DNA of 64,000 nt from positions 248,001 through 312,000 of the forward strand of contig NZ_BCTT01000007.1 of the NCBI RefSeq assembly GCF_001590905.1, read 5' to 3'. A model generated the notes under the pieces. The model saw only the letters and a program-made list of their open reading frames with translations, did not search any database and had not been told where the DNA came from. The translations under genes and the position numbers were made by a program. Positions 46,140 to 55,110 of the stretch are shown in pieces. Position 1 is the stretch's first letter. Each line of letters opens with the position of its first letter. This DNA comes from Serratia grimesii NBRC 13537. GTDB lineage: Bacteria; Pseudomonadota; Gammaproteobacteria; Enterobacterales; Enterobacteriaceae.

Positions 46140-48386
46140 TTAAAAGGTGGCTTCCAGCGAGACGCTGAAGGTACGTTCTTCCCCGACGTTGTAGTACGGC
46201 GTGCTGGCCCTCACACCGCCATAAGGGGCCGCGTTGAAGGTGGTGGTGCGCACCGAGGTCAGGTACTCCTTGTCAAACAGGTTGCTGATACCAAAGCGTA
46301 ACGCCGCACTCTTGACGATCTTTTTGTCCACCGGCAAATGCACACCCGCGGCCAAGTCGAATACCGTACGGCCGCCAATCTTCTCGTCATTGGTCAAGTC
46401 GCCGTAGAACGCCCCGACGTATTTGCCACTGACGCTGCTGTAGTACAGGCCATCGTCATAACCCAGTGTCATGTTAAGCAGGTTTTTCGGTACGTTCGGC
46501 ACCTCTTTGCCACTGGTTGGCAGCGGCAGACCGCCGTTGCTGACGATGTCGCTCTTCTGCTTAGATTGGGTGTAGGTATACGAGGTGTAGTAGTTGAAGT
46601 TATGCGGCAACTGGCCACTCCACTCCAGCTCCAGCCCTTTGTTCTCGACGTTGCCGATGTTCATCATCTCGTAGTCACCGGCCGGGTTGGTGGTGGAGAT
46701 TTGACGATCGCTGTAGCGCATGTAGAACAGCGTGGCACTCATCAGCATATTTTCCTGCTGAAAACGCCAGCCCAACTCGTGGTTCCAGCTCAGTTCCGGC
46801 TTGGTACTGATTGAATCCCCCACGTTGTACAGCACGTAGTTTGGCGGGGTACGCATGTTACGTGTCAGGTTATAGAACACCTGGTTTTCCTGATTCAGCT
46901 TGTAGCTGGCGCTGAAGTTCGGCAGGAATTCATGGTATCTGGCATCGCGCTTTTCCGGCACGTTATACAGACTGCCTTTATTATCCCCATTTCGTTCAAC
47001 GTACTGATAGGCCAGCCCGCCGACGAAGGTTAAGTCCGGCGTGGCAAACCAGGTGTCCTGCAGCCACACTTTTTGCGCTGGGGTGATGGTGTACTGGTTA
47101 CGCCCCTGCACGGTTTTGCCATTGGCATCCTTTACCTGATCGGAACCGCCCGGTTTACCCGAAATTTGCTCTGGGTTACCGTCGTCCTTGATACCGATAA
47201 ACGGTTGGGTCTGTGACTGACGCGCACGTTCATACCAGTAGCCGATATCCAGGCTGTGTTGATCGTTGATGTCCCACTTCAGCTTGGTGGTGATACCCGG
47301 ACGCCAGGTCTGGGTCCAGGATGGGCGGTAATAAGTGTTGGATTTCAAATTGCTGAGATCGTACTGACCCGCCTTATCTGATGTATTGGACAGCACAGAA
47401 GCAGTTTGGCCGTTGAAGCTACCACCATTACCCCAGTAGTAATAGGGTTGTACCGTCAACGCCAGGTTGTCACGCAGTTGCAGTTTTTGGGTGAACGACA
47501 GGGTAAAGGTATCGAACGGATTGCGGTTAAGTTTGTAGTACTTGGTCAACTGGCCCTTGCTGTTGTACTCCGGCGTAGCAGAGTAATCGTTGGCATAACG
47601 GCCGTCATTTTCAAACTGCGCCTTGCTCAGGGTGTTATAGTTGACGTTATTCTGACGGTTGTACTTCATTACCAGGTTGCTGCTGTTGCCGTTACCGTCC
47701 TCATACAACGAGCTCATCTCAAACTTATCGGAATAGTTGCGCCCTTCACCACGCCACTTTTTCGCTTCAGTGTGCGAGTAGGATAGCCAGTTGCTGAAGC
47801 CGTTGTATTCACCGGTCTCTAAACGCGCAAAGGTTTTGCTCAGGTTGTTGCTGCCCAGCGTCTGTTTAACAAAGCCGCCAAAGTCCTTCGACGGACGGCG
47901 CGTTACCATCCCAATGTTACCGCCGCTGGAACCGATATGCGGGCCATCAACCTCAGAGGAACCTTGGGTAACGAATATCTCCTCCAGGTTCTCCGAGTCG
48001 CCCAGCAAGTTCGGGTACACCGCATAGTTGCCGGAGTCGTTGATGGGAATACCGTCCATCGACAGACCGATCTGATCGGAGTTCATGCCGCGCATGGTGT
48101 AATCAACGCCGCTCAGGCCGCTGGCGTCATTACTGTTAACGTTCAGGCCCGGGGTATATTTCAATTTGTCGATGGCGTTGGCCGCCGCCGGCATTTTATC
48201 CATCGCCTCTTTGGTAACGGTGGAGCGTGACTTGGCGCTGTCGTCCTGCACCATCATGCCACCGCCCAGCGACTGCCCCTTTACACTGATGGTACCGACG
48301 TCGGTCGAGTCCGCCGCCAGTGCCGCACCCGGCAATATCGCCGACATCACTGCCAGATAAATCCCAGATCGATTGAAAGATTTCAT
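46140..48386 (-). CDS. TonB-dependent outer-membrane receptor
   Basis: A 748-residue receptor: signal peptide ending near GAALAA, a TonB-box-like DVGTISVKG stretch, a plug domain at about 45-165 (YTMRGMNSDQIGLSMDGIPIND, EIFVTQGSSEVDGPHIGSSGGNI), and a 22-strand barrel ending in the terminal Phe expected for outer-membrane proteins. The substrate is unknown; the plug resembles siderophore or TonB receptors broadly. It lies between tonB-like and exbB-like genes. Confidence 0.92.
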   Translation of the reverse strand: MKSFNRSGIYLAVMSAILPGAALAADSTDVGTISVKGQSLGGGMMVQDDSAKSRSTVTKEAMDKMPAAANAIDKLKYTPGLNVNSNDASGLSGVDYTMRGMNSDQIGLSMDGIPINDSGNYAVYPNLLGDSENLEEIFVTQGSSEVDGPHIGSSGGNIGMVTRRPSKDFGGFVKQTLGSNNLSKTFARLETGEYNGFSNWLSYSHTEAKKWRGEGRNYSDKFEMSSLYEDGNGNSSNLVMKYNRQNNVNYNTLSKAQFENDGRYANDYSATPEYNSKGQLTKYYKLNRNPFDTFTLSFTQKLQLRDNLALTVQPYYYWGNGGSFNGQTASVLSNTSDKAGQYDLSNLKSNTYYRPSWTQTWRPGITTKLKWDINDQHSLDIGYWYERARQSQTQPFIGIKDDGNPEQISGKPGGSDQVKDANGKTVQGRNQYTITPAQKVWLQDTWFATPDLTFVGGLAYQYVERNGDNKGSLYNVPEKRDARYHEFLPNFSASYKLNQENQVFYNLTRNMRTPPNYVLYNVGDSISTKPELSWNHELGWRFQQENMLMSATLFYMRYSDRQISTTNPAGDYEMMNIGNVENKGLELEWSGQLPHNFNYYTSYTYTQSKQKSDIVSNGGLPLPTSGKEVPNVPKNLLNMTLGYDDGLYYSSVSGKYVGAFYGDLTNDEKIGGRTVFDLAAGVHLPVDKKIVKSAALRFGISNLFDKEYLTSVRTTTFNAAPYGGVRASTPYYNVGEERTFSVSLEATF

Positions 48387-48425
48387 TGTTCCCTTCCCAT
48401 AAAGATCAAACTGTTATGCCAGGCG

Positions 48426-49172
48426 TCAAGGCGCCTGATAATTGAACGTGGCTGAAAATCGTTTTGTTGTTTGCCCGTTGAAAGCGTCGCTTGGGAACGG
48501 TTTCACCTGGCTGATGCTTTGCAGACTGCTCAGTGCCGCACGGTTGAGCAGCATGCTGGTGGCTTTATTCGTGATGCCGGACGAGAGCACCCGACCGCTG
48601 CGATCAACCTCCAGCCACACTTCTACGTTGCCCTGAGGTCGCTCGAGAGAGGCCTGCCGTCCGCTGGGGTAGCGCTTGCGCTGTTCCAGCTCGTGGCGTA
48701 ACGCCTGCAAATACCCGTTTTCGATCGCCTGCGTATTCACCTTTGGCGCTGCCGGTGCTGCCGGAGCGGTTACTGCCGCTGGCTTGCTGACCAATGCTCG
48801 TGGCGCTGCCGGTGCAGCGACGGGTTTGGCCTTCTCCACCGGTTTGGCTTTTTCTTTTACCGGTTTAGGTTTCGGCTGCGGTTTTGGCACCGGCTTGGCT
48901 TCAATAATCGGCTCTGGGGCCGGCACTACCGGTTCAGGAATAGGTTCCGGCTCTGGCGGTGGGGGTTCGGGTTGTGGCGGCGTTTCCACCGGAGGTTCTG
49001 GTTCTGGCTGTGTCTGAGGTTCCGGCTCGACCAACGCCAGCTCCATGGCAGTTTCGTCATAGCGCGGCTGAATTTTCAGTGCCGCCTGCTGGCTGGCAAA
49101 CAGCACACAGCCCGCGACAATCAGCGCCGGTAACCAACTGAAAAGGTGACGTGAACGATAGAGCAGATACAT
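48426..49172 (-). CDS. TonB-like energy transducer
   Basis: A 248-residue TonB-type protein: one N-terminal span (WLPALIVAGCVLFASQQ), a long Pro/Glu then Pro/Lys-rich rigid linker (about residues 48-115), and a C-terminal TonB domain (YLQALRHELEQRKRYPSGRQ, NVEVWLEVDRSGRVLSSGIT). It begins one base after the exbD-like stop. Because it is encoded with its own receptor, it is probably dedicated to it, separate from the housekeeping TonB. Confidence 0.9.
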   Translation of the reverse strand: MYLLYRSRHLFSWLPALIVAGCVLFASQQAALKIQPRYDETAMELALVEPEPQTQPEPEPPVETPPQPEPPPPEPEPIPEPVVPAPEPIIEAKPVPKPQPKPKPVKEKAKPVEKAKPVAAPAAPRALVSKPAAVTAPAAPAAPKVNTQAIENGYLQALRHELEQRKRYPSGRQASLERPQGNVEVWLEVDRSGRVLSSGITNKATSMLLNRAALSSLQSISQVKPFPSDAFNGQTTKRFSATFNYQAP

Positions 49173-49173
49173 G

Positions 49174-49581
49174 TCACAGCTTCCGTGTGGCGATAGAGAC
49201 GGAGTAGAAGCCGCCCTGACGCAGGTTATCCATCACCGCCACCAGCCGCTCTACCGCCACGCCTTTGTCACTGTTGACGATAATGGTGGTGGTCTGGTTT
49301 TCCTGCTGCTGCTGTTTCAGCGTGCTGACCAGTGCATTCAGTGCGACCGGTTGGCCGTCGAGCTGCAATTGATCCTCTGCACCCAGCGTGATGATCGCCT
49401 TTTTCTGCGGCTTCAATTGCTGAGCACTGCCCGCAGACGGCAGTTGGGTCTTCAGCCCGAGGGCCGGGATCACGTTCAGGCTAATCAACACAAAAAACAC
49501 CAGCAAAAACATCATCACGTCGATCATCGGGATCAATTCGATGTGCGCTTTGTTCTTTTTCGGCTCGTTCCAGTTACGCAT
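49174..49581 (-). CDS. ExbD/TolR-family protein
   Basis: A 135-residue protein from the ATG at 49581 (GGGAGT upstream). It has one N-terminal span preceded by IELIPMIDVMMFLLVFFV, with the essential Asp of ExbD, and a periplasmic domain with DKGVAVERLVAVMDNLRQGG. It is the first gene of the five-gene operon exbD-tonB-receptor-exbB-PLD on the minus strand. Confidence 0.9.
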   Translation of the reverse strand: MRNWNEPKKNKAHIELIPMIDVMMFLLVFFVLISLNVIPALGLKTQLPSAGSAQQLKPQKKAIITLGAEDQLQLDGQPVALNALVSTLKQQQQENQTTTIIVNSDKGVAVERLVAVMDNLRQGGFYSVSIATRKL

Positions 49582-49749
49582 GGCACTCCCTCCCAAAAGC
49601 AAAGCAGCCAATATAGAGAGCCTATGTTTACCTTTTGTTACGCTTGTGTGATCTTATTTTCACAGCGCACATAATTTGAGAGAATTTTTTCAATCAGGAA
49701 CTGGTCAGAGGGGTTATATAACTTATTAATCAGCGATGATTTTTAATGG

Positions 49750-49809
49750 AATAATCACAGGATGGGCATTTCTGGTGGCGATAGCAGAGGTAAATGCACT
49801 GTGATTATT
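49750..49809. promoter_or_regulatory. Separated 11-bp inverted repeat upstream of the TonB operon
   Basis: AATAATCACAG (49750-49760) and CTGTGATTATT (49799-49809) are exact complements 38 bp apart in the 331-bp gap before exbD. The right arm also begins a CRP-like TGTGA-TTATTA-TGACA (49800-49815). It could bind a dimeric regulator at two sites. No Fur box was clear here. Confidence 0.45.
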
Positions 49810-49867
49810 ATGACAATTCACCGCAAGGCTTCCGGTTGTGCTTTCTCCCCTGAAGCGTTTTTCAGCC

Positions 49868-49895
49868 AAAAAAAAGACGCCCGAAGGCGTCTTTT
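49868..49895 (-). terminator. Intrinsic terminator of the L,D-transpeptidase gene
   Basis: On the minus strand the sequence reads AAAAGACGCC-TTCG-GGCGTC then nine T. A perfect stem with UUCG tetraloop and long U-run just after the stop codon. Confidence 0.9.
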
Positions 49896-49912
49896 CCGCA
49901 ACACTGAATCAA

Positions 49913-50833
49913 TCAGTTCACTTTAACCGGCATACCGGAACGGGCTTTGATTGCCGCATCCACTGCGCTCTGGTTAACCGCAGGGTCCATCACCACTTTG
50001 CCCACCGGCGCAGAGATGGTCAACGGCACAGGATCTTTCGACTTCAGCTGTTCTTCGTTAGCAGAAAGTGGGTTATGCACTTCCAGGTAGCGAGAACCAT
50101 CCGGTTCAACACTGGCTTTGATCGGCTCATTGATGAACTGCACGCGCGTACCGACTGGCACGTTTTCGAACAGGAACTTGATGTCGTCAGCACGCAGACG
50201 CACACAGCCGTGGCTCACGCGCAGACCGATACCGAAGTTGGCGTTGGTGCCGTGGATCGCATACAAACGACCGACGTACAGCGCATACAGCCCCATTGGG
50301 TTATCCGGACCAGCTGGGAATACCGCAGGCAGGATTTCACCGTCAGCGGCATACTCTGCACGCATTTTGGCGGTTGGCGTCCAGGTTGGGCCGTCTTTCT
50401 TACGCTGCACCGTGGTGGTCCAGTTCAACGGGGTGTCTTTACCCAGTTGGCCGATACCGATTGGCAGCACGATCACCGTGTTAGTGCCTTTCGGGTAGTA
50501 GTACAGACGCATCTCGGCGCTGTTGATGATGATGCCTTCACGCGGGGCGTCCGGCAGGATCAATTGTTGTGGAATAGTCAGTGTGCTGCCGGCCTTCGGC
50601 AGGAATGGATCCACACCTGGGTTGGCTTCCAGCATGTTGCTCAGGCCCATCTGGTATTGAGCGGCAAAGCTCTCCAGCGGCAACTTGCTGTCTTCCGGTA
50701 CGGTGATTTGGATGTTCTCACCCACCAGACGGCTGTCTTTGGCAGGCAAAGGATAGACAACGGCGAAGGCAGCTTGGCTGAATACCACCAGTGCCGTAAA
50801 CAGGGTTAGTAACGCGCGAATGCTCATTTTCAT
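49913..50833 (-). CDS. Periplasmic L,D-transpeptidase (ErfK/YbiS/YnhG type)
   Basis: A 306-residue protein with a signal peptide (ending AAFA), a LysM-like segment ([36 protein letters not shown], residues 60-94) and a YkuD catalytic domain. The nucleophile is C210 within [19 protein letters not shown], with H208 adjacent. It links Braun lipoprotein to peptidoglycan or makes 3-3 cross-links. The start is ATG at 50833, or the second ATG two codons on, which has better ribosome spacing. The paralogue cannot be fixed from sequence alone. Confidence 0.92.
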   Translation of the reverse strand: MKMSIRALLTLFTALVVFSQAAFAVVYPLPAKDSRLVGENIQITVPEDSKLPLESFAAQYQMGLSNMLEANPGVDPFLPKAGSTLTIPQQLILPDAPREGIIINSAEMRLYYYPKGTNTVIVLPIGIGQLGKDTPLNWTTTVQRKKDGPTWTPTAKMRAEYAADGEILPAVFPAGPDNPMGLYALYVGRLYAIHGTNANFGIGLRVSHGCVRLRADDIKFLFENVPVGTRVQFINEPIKASVEPDGSRYLEVHNPLSANEEQLKSKDPVPLTISAPVGKVVMDPAVNQSAVDAAIKARSGMPVKVN

Positions 50834-50887
50834 CTTCGTGTTGGTTGTGGCCACTGGCAATTATAGATATAGGTTAACTCGGCCCTC

Positions 50888-51014
50888 TGTACCCACAGAA
50901 TTTCAGGTTGCGGCTCGGCAGCCAATGCGCGAATACTCGGGCGCTTACTCAGGTAAGTGGACGAGGTGGACGCACACAGCCAACAACGCTGCAGCTTGAA
51001 AGGCATAGGGTATA
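50888..51014. repeat. ERIC element
   Basis: TACCCACAGAATTTCAGGTTGCGG at one end, a central CTTACTCAGGTAAG dyad, and CAACAACGCTGCAGCTTGAA..GGGTATA at the other end match the ERIC layout, with divergence. Confidence 0.7.
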
Positions 51015-51130
51015 TGACCGGATGCGCATTATATGTGCACATCAACCTAAGTGTGAAACATTACCGGCGCAATATCGAACTTTTTTGTAACCTGGTGCAG
51101 CACGAAGAGGAATTTCTGTGAAAACCGCCG

Positions 51131-52009
51131 CTAAAGTGCGGCAGTTGGCGGTGACATGCGACGAATGGGAATCAGATATTCGCAGCGGATCGCCGCGCCA
51201 TCTACGCTGCAAACGCCGCCCGGCATGGAATAAAAACGTTCGATATCCTGACCCGGTCGCCGTATCGCTTTCATCATCGGTATCGCCGTGTCATACAAAC
51301 GGGCGATAAAGTTTTGTAACTCTTCAACCTGTCCCTGATAGGCAAAACTGGCGTAATCCCCCTGTTCAATCAGCACCTGTTCCCCATCAACCCGATCGTC
51401 CGCCAGTGCCAGGGTATAAGCCATGCGCTGCCCACTGCGCTGCCGGCTGTCAGCCTCCAGGCTGGTGAGACCATACACGACCGTCGGCACCTCGGTTTCC
51501 ATCGGCAACATCTGGCGCCAGGCATGCTGGCGCAGCGCATTTTTCGACTGCAGGAGTTGCCCCAACGTACAACTGCGGTGCTGGGTACGCCCCACCAGCT
51601 GCATTGCCGGCAGCGTGATGATGTCCGCTTGCGGCAGTGGCTCATCCGTTAACCGCAATGGCGGCTGCATACCTTGACCTGACCAATCCGCACTGCGCCG
51701 ATAACCGGCCGGCGGCATGCCGAACTGTTTTTTAAAACAGCGGGTGAAGGTCTGCTGGGAATCAAACTGGTATTTATCCGCGATAAAAGCAACACCGGCA
51801 CTGGTAAGCCGCAGCTCACGGGCCGCCGCGGTCAACCTTCTGCGTCGTGCATAAGTCCCCAGTACGTGGCCGGTCAACTGTTTGAACAACCGCTGTAGGT
51901 GCCATTTGGAATAGCCCGACTTGGTGGCAATGTCGTCCAGTGACAATGGCTGTTCAAGGTTTTGCTCGATCCAGTCCAGCAGTGCCGTAATTACCTGTTG
52001 TTGATACAT
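51131..52009 (-). CDS. Rob/MarA-type AraC regulator with GyrI-like domain
   Basis: A 292-residue regulator. The N-terminal AraC/MarA DNA-binding domain occupies residues 5-105 (IEQNLEQPLSLDDIATKSGYSKWHLQRLFKQLTGHVLGTYARRRRLTAAARELRLT), and the C-terminal GyrI-like ligand domain runs from about 125 to 285. The architecture is that of Rob and related stress regulators. A similar HTH occurs in SoxS/MarA, so it may control efflux and stress genes. It lies 9 bp after the neighbouring gene at 52019. Confidence 0.87.
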   Translation of the reverse strand: MYQQQVITALLDWIEQNLEQPLSLDDIATKSGYSKWHLQRLFKQLTGHVLGTYARRRRLTAAARELRLTSAGVAFIADKYQFDSQQTFTRCFKKQFGMPPAGYRRSADWSGQGMQPPLRLTDEPLPQADIITLPAMQLVGRTQHRSCTLGQLLQSKNALRQHAWRQMLPMETEVPTVVYGLTSLEADSRQRSGQRMAYTLALADDRVDGEQVLIEQGDYASFAYQGQVEELQNFIARLYDTAIPMMKAIRRPGQDIERFYSMPGGVCSVDGAAIRCEYLIPIRRMSPPTAAL

Positions 52010-52018
52010 CGCTCCCCC

Positions 52019-52405
52019 TTATTGCACCAGCAAACGTTGCGCCAGTTCATGAGCCTGGCGTTCGCTGGCGACCACCTGAACCGGATAACCCCAGAATCGG
52101 CTGGCAAAATCGACAAATGCCTCTGCGGCCTGCCGCCGCACGTCATCCGGCTCAATCAACACCATGCCCTTCACCCAGCGCGCAAGCGCTTCACGGTGAT
52201 CACGTTTCCAGAGTGCGATTTGAGTGCGCTCATCACGATCATGCTTACCGTCGTCATCCATCCGCCGGTCGCACAACAGCACAAAGGGCTGCTCGCGCTG
52301 CAATAAGCGGCTGAATTCGGCAAATTCGGCGGCGGTGTCGTGCGGTTGCTCTGCCGTGGGCTGACGCATCCACACCAGCGGGAAGGTGGCGGAGTCTAAT
52401 GACAT
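52019..52405 (-). CDS. Conserved hypothetical protein
   Basis: A 128-residue acidic-to-neutral soluble protein with no signal peptide or membrane span. The start is ATG at 52405, with AGGAGA upstream. Notable segments are FVLLCDRRMDDDGKHDRDERTQIALWKRDHREALARWVKGMVLIEPDD. I do not recognise the family. It is divergent from the AraC gene at 52522 with a Fur-like box between them and co-directional with the Rob-like gene, so iron or stress control is possible. Confidence 0.7.
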   Translation of the reverse strand: MSLDSATFPLVWMRQPTAEQPHDTAAEFAEFSRLLQREQPFVLLCDRRMDDDGKHDRDERTQIALWKRDHREALARWVKGMVLIEPDDVRRQAAEAFVDFASRFWGYPVQVVASERQAHELAQRLLVQ

Positions 52406-52507
52406 GCGATGTCTCCTGGGAGTGCTAAAACGAGCGCTTACTGTATCGATCGCGGTGCTAGACCACATTGCACAATCAGGACATAATGTTTTTCAATTAC
52501 GCCAAAT

Positions 52508-52522
52508 TGAGAATTATTCTCA
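52508..52522. promoter_or_regulatory. Fur-box-like 7-1-7 palindrome
   Basis: TGAGAAT-T-ATTCTCA is a perfect inverted repeat that differs by one base per arm from the Fur 7-1-7 consensus TGATAAT-N-ATTATCA. It abuts the AraC-family start codon at 52522 and is also upstream of the divergent gene. Confidence 0.55.
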
Positions 52523-53340
52523 TGACCTTCATCACCACACCGCGTTTTGACATTGATCAGGTGCCACGGGCCATTTTTGCCGTCCAGGGTTCCACCATTA
52601 ACAGCGATTGGGAGATAACCCATCACCGGCACCGCAAGGCACAGTTGATTTATACGGTGCGCGGCATGATCCGCTGCGAGGTGGAAAACGGCCTTTGGTT
52701 GGTGCCCCCGCAGTGCGCGTTATGGATGCCCAGCAATGTGCTGCATAACGCGCAAGGGGCCGGCGCCAGCGAGTGCTACTGTCTGTTTGTCGATCAGGAT
52801 GCTATCGCCGGCTTACCCGAACATTGCTGCACATTGGCGGTGTCTCCACTCCTGCGCGAACTGCTGTTGCAGGCCAGCGGGTTCGATCCGCTGTACGACG
52901 AACAGGGGCCTGAAGGGCGTTTGACCAGCGTCTTGCTGGATCAGTTGGTCAGCGCGCCGGTTGAGAACCTGCACCTGCCGGTTTCCCATGACGCACGTAT
53001 CCGCCAGTTAACCGAACGCCTGCTGGCTAATCCAGCGGATAAGGCAACCCTCAGCCAATGGGCGCAACGTATCGGCATGAGCGAACGTTCCCTCAACCGG
53101 ACTCTACAACAGCAAATGGGCATGAGCTTTGGCCACTGGCGACGACAATTGCACGTGGTGCTGGCGCTACAACGTCTGACCAAGGGCGACAGCGTACAGC
53201 GGGTAGCGCTGGATCTTGGCTATGAGAGCGCCAGTGGTTTTGTCACCATGTTCCGCAAAGCGGTAGGCAAGCCACCGGCGCGTTATTTGGCGGAGAAAAA
53301 TGCAGCGGATCGGGCGCAAGGAGTCGGGATCGTCATGTAA
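52522..53340 (+). CDS. AraC-family transcriptional regulator
   Basis: A 272-residue regulator with an N-terminal cupin-like domain (HHRHRKAQLIYTVRGMIRCEV, LWMPSNVLHNAQG) and a C-terminal double HTH at about residues 165-260 (TLSQWAQRIGMSERSLNRTLQQQMGMSFGHWRRQ, VQRVALDLGYESASGFVTMFRKAVGKPP). It resembles the group of AraC-type regulators of efflux and detoxification genes. ATG at 52522 is used; an in-frame ATG at 52486 with AGGA four bases upstream is a real alternative and would place the Fur-like box inside the gene. Confidence 0.8.
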   Translation: MTFITTPRFDIDQVPRAIFAVQGSTINSDWEITHHRHRKAQLIYTVRGMIRCEVENGLWLVPPQCALWMPSNVLHNAQGAGASECYCLFVDQDAIAGLPEHCCTLAVSPLLRELLLQASGFDPLYDEQGPEGRLTSVLLDQLVSAPVENLHLPVSHDARIRQLTERLLANPADKATLSQWAQRIGMSERSLNRTLQQQMGMSFGHWRRQLHVVLALQRLTKGDSVQRVALDLGYESASGFVTMFRKAVGKPPARYLAEKNAADRAQGVGIVM

Positions 53341-53460
53341 TCCACAGCAGTACAGCGATTGAGGTGCCCGAGCCATTCGGGCCTTGCCAACATCCCTTAT
53401 CCTCTCTCCACACTGTGAGTTTCACTCCACCTCACACTGAAATAACTCCCATTCTCAATA

Positions 53461-53479
53461 AATAATGATTACTATTCGC
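53461..53479. promoter_or_regulatory. Fur-box-like site upstream of yncE
   Basis: AATAATGATTACTATTCGC matches the 19-bp Fur consensus at 13 positions by eye. E. coli yncE is iron-regulated, which fits. Its position, about 125 bp before the start codon, is compatible with a promoter site. Confidence 0.5.
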
Positions 53480-53604
53480 AAACATAAAGACCCGGTGCGC
53501 CACGACGTGACCGGCAGGACTTTACCTTCAATTCGATGATGAGCTTTCTTGGTCCCAGAGCAACGGCTCTGTGACGATAGGCTTTTTAACTCCATGGAGA
53601 GGTT

Positions 53605-54681
53605 ATGAACTCTGCAACAACTCGCAACCGTCGTTTCGGCGGGCGCACAGCTTTCCCACTGATACTACTCACTTCAATGCTGTTTTCCGCTCCGCTGTTT
53701 GCGCAGGGTGAGCCAGAACTGCTGCGTAAACCGGTCGGCAAAGGCGCTTATGAAATGGTGTACAGCCAGGGCGAGAACGCGCTGTATCTGGCCACGTCGC
53801 AAAGCCGTAAGCTGGATAAAGGCGGCGTGGTGTACCGTTTGGATCCACAGACACTGGATATCACCCAGATCATTCACAACGATATCAAACCGTTCGGCGC
53901 AGCCATTAACAGCAAAACCGACACGCTGTTCTTCGGCAACACCGTCAATAATTCGGTGACCGCCATCGACGGCAAAACCGGTGAAGTGAAAAGCCGCCTG
54001 GTACTGGATGCCCGTAAACGCTCCGAGACGGTAAAACCCTTGGCGCCACGTGAGCTGGTCGCTGATGCCACCACCGATACCCTGTATATCACTGGGCTGG
54101 GTGAATCCAGCGTGGTGTGGGTTGTGGACGGTAAAGACCTGGCGCTGCGCACCACCATCACCGAAACCGGTAAGTACGGTACCGGTCTGGCACTGGACGC
54201 TGCTGCAAGCCGCCTGTACGTGACCAACGCCGACGGCGAACTGGTGACTATCGACACCAAAACCAACAAGGTTGTCAGCCGCAAGAAACTCGATGAATCC
54301 AAAGAGCACTTCTTCCTGAACATCAGCCTGGATCCAGCCACGCACCGCGCCTTTATCACCGACTCCAAGCAGGCACAGGTGTTGGTTGTCGATACCCGCG
54401 ACGGCAACATTCTGAGCAAAATCGACGTGCCAGAATCCCTGGCAGTACTGTTCAACCCGGCGCGCAATGAAGTCTACGTGACCCATCGCCAGGCGGGTGA
54501 AGTCAGTGTGATTGACGCCAAGAACTACAAGCTGTTGCAGACGATCAAAACGCCAACCCACCCGAACAGCCTGGCGCTGTCACCGGATGGCCAAACGTTG
54601 TACGTCAGCGTTAAGCAGGCTTCCAGCCGTGAGAAAGAAGCCACGGCGCCGGATGACGTGATCCGTATCGCTTTGAAATAA
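53605..54681 (+). CDS. yncE: YncE-like periplasmic beta-propeller protein
   Basis: A 358-residue protein with an Arg-rich signal peptide (cleavage near LFAQ) and a seven-bladed propeller, shown by repeated xLYVTxxxxxxVxVIDxxxxxxxxxI strands. The profile is that of E. coli YncE, a single-stranded-DNA-binding, iron-responsive periplasmic protein whose role is unclear. The Fur-like box upstream supports the match. In E. coli a TonB receptor gene (yncD) is adjacent; here it is not. Confidence 0.87.
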   Translation: MNSATTRNRRFGGRTAFPLILLTSMLFSAPLFAQGEPELLRKPVGKGAYEMVYSQGENALYLATSQSRKLDKGGVVYRLDPQTLDITQIIHNDIKPFGAAINSKTDTLFFGNTVNNSVTAIDGKTGEVKSRLVLDARKRSETVKPLAPRELVADATTDTLYITGLGESSVVWVVDGKDLALRTTITETGKYGTGLALDAAASRLYVTNADGELVTIDTKTNKVVSRKKLDESKEHFFLNISLDPATHRAFITDSKQAQVLVVDTRDGNILSKIDVPESLAVLFNPARNEVYVTHRQAGEVSVIDAKNYKLLQTIKTPTHPNSLALSPDGQTLYVSVKQASSREKEATAPDDVIRIALK

Positions 54682-54690
54682 CACCGACAA

Positions 54691-54813
54691 GGGGCGCTAC
54701 GGCGCCCCTCAGACGGCTGAAAAACCGGTGTGATGGCTTAAACCAGTGGGGTCGAACATACTCGACCCGAGCTAACCCATTGGTTATACAATAGGGCGCA
54801 GCATGCAGCGCCC
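54691..54813. repeat. Cluster of three dispersed GC palindromes
   Basis: GGGGCGC-TACG-GCGCCCC (54691-54708, 10 bp after the yncE stop), GGGTCGAACATACTCGACCC (54749-54768) and GGGCGCAGCATGCAGCGCCC (54794-54813). The first can serve as the yncE terminator. The stretch beyond to about 55055 holds only a short stop-to-stop open reading on the minus strand without a start codon, so no gene is called. Confidence 0.6.
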
Positions 54814-55055
54814 CTACCACGAAGGCCCCTAATCGATTATCCCTCATTCATCCTGAACCCTGAATGGCGGCTGTACCTTACCCACCAGCCCGTCGGCATC
54901 CTGGCTCACCGCTTTTTTGGTGGCACGCTGGTAAAGGCATAGCTCTTTCCCTAATGCCGGCCTGATAGATTATTTCGTTGGTGTCTGTTAGTTGCGTGTA
55001 AGGGGAATTGCCATAAACGTAGGGCAATTATCTGTAAGAACAATGTCCGGCAATT

Positions 55056-55081
55056 GGAGGGGCCTAAGGCGCGGCCCCTCC
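55056..55081. terminator. Strong hairpin downstream of the small secreted peptide gene
   Basis: GGAGGGGCC-TAAGGCGC-GGCCCCTCC, a 9-bp perfect GC-rich stem 30 bp after the stop of the 44-residue minus-strand gene. No T-run, so termination is probable but unproven. Confidence 0.5.
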
Positions 55082-55110
55082 CTCCGCCTTCGCTTAAGAC
55101 CCTCTGTCTG

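Noticed and set aside
54836-54960. Minus-strand stop-to-stop reading of about 40 codons (contains ATKKAVSQDADGLVGKVQPP)
   Set aside because: Looks protein-like and may be a gene remnant, but there is no start codon after the upstream stop and no family was recognised.
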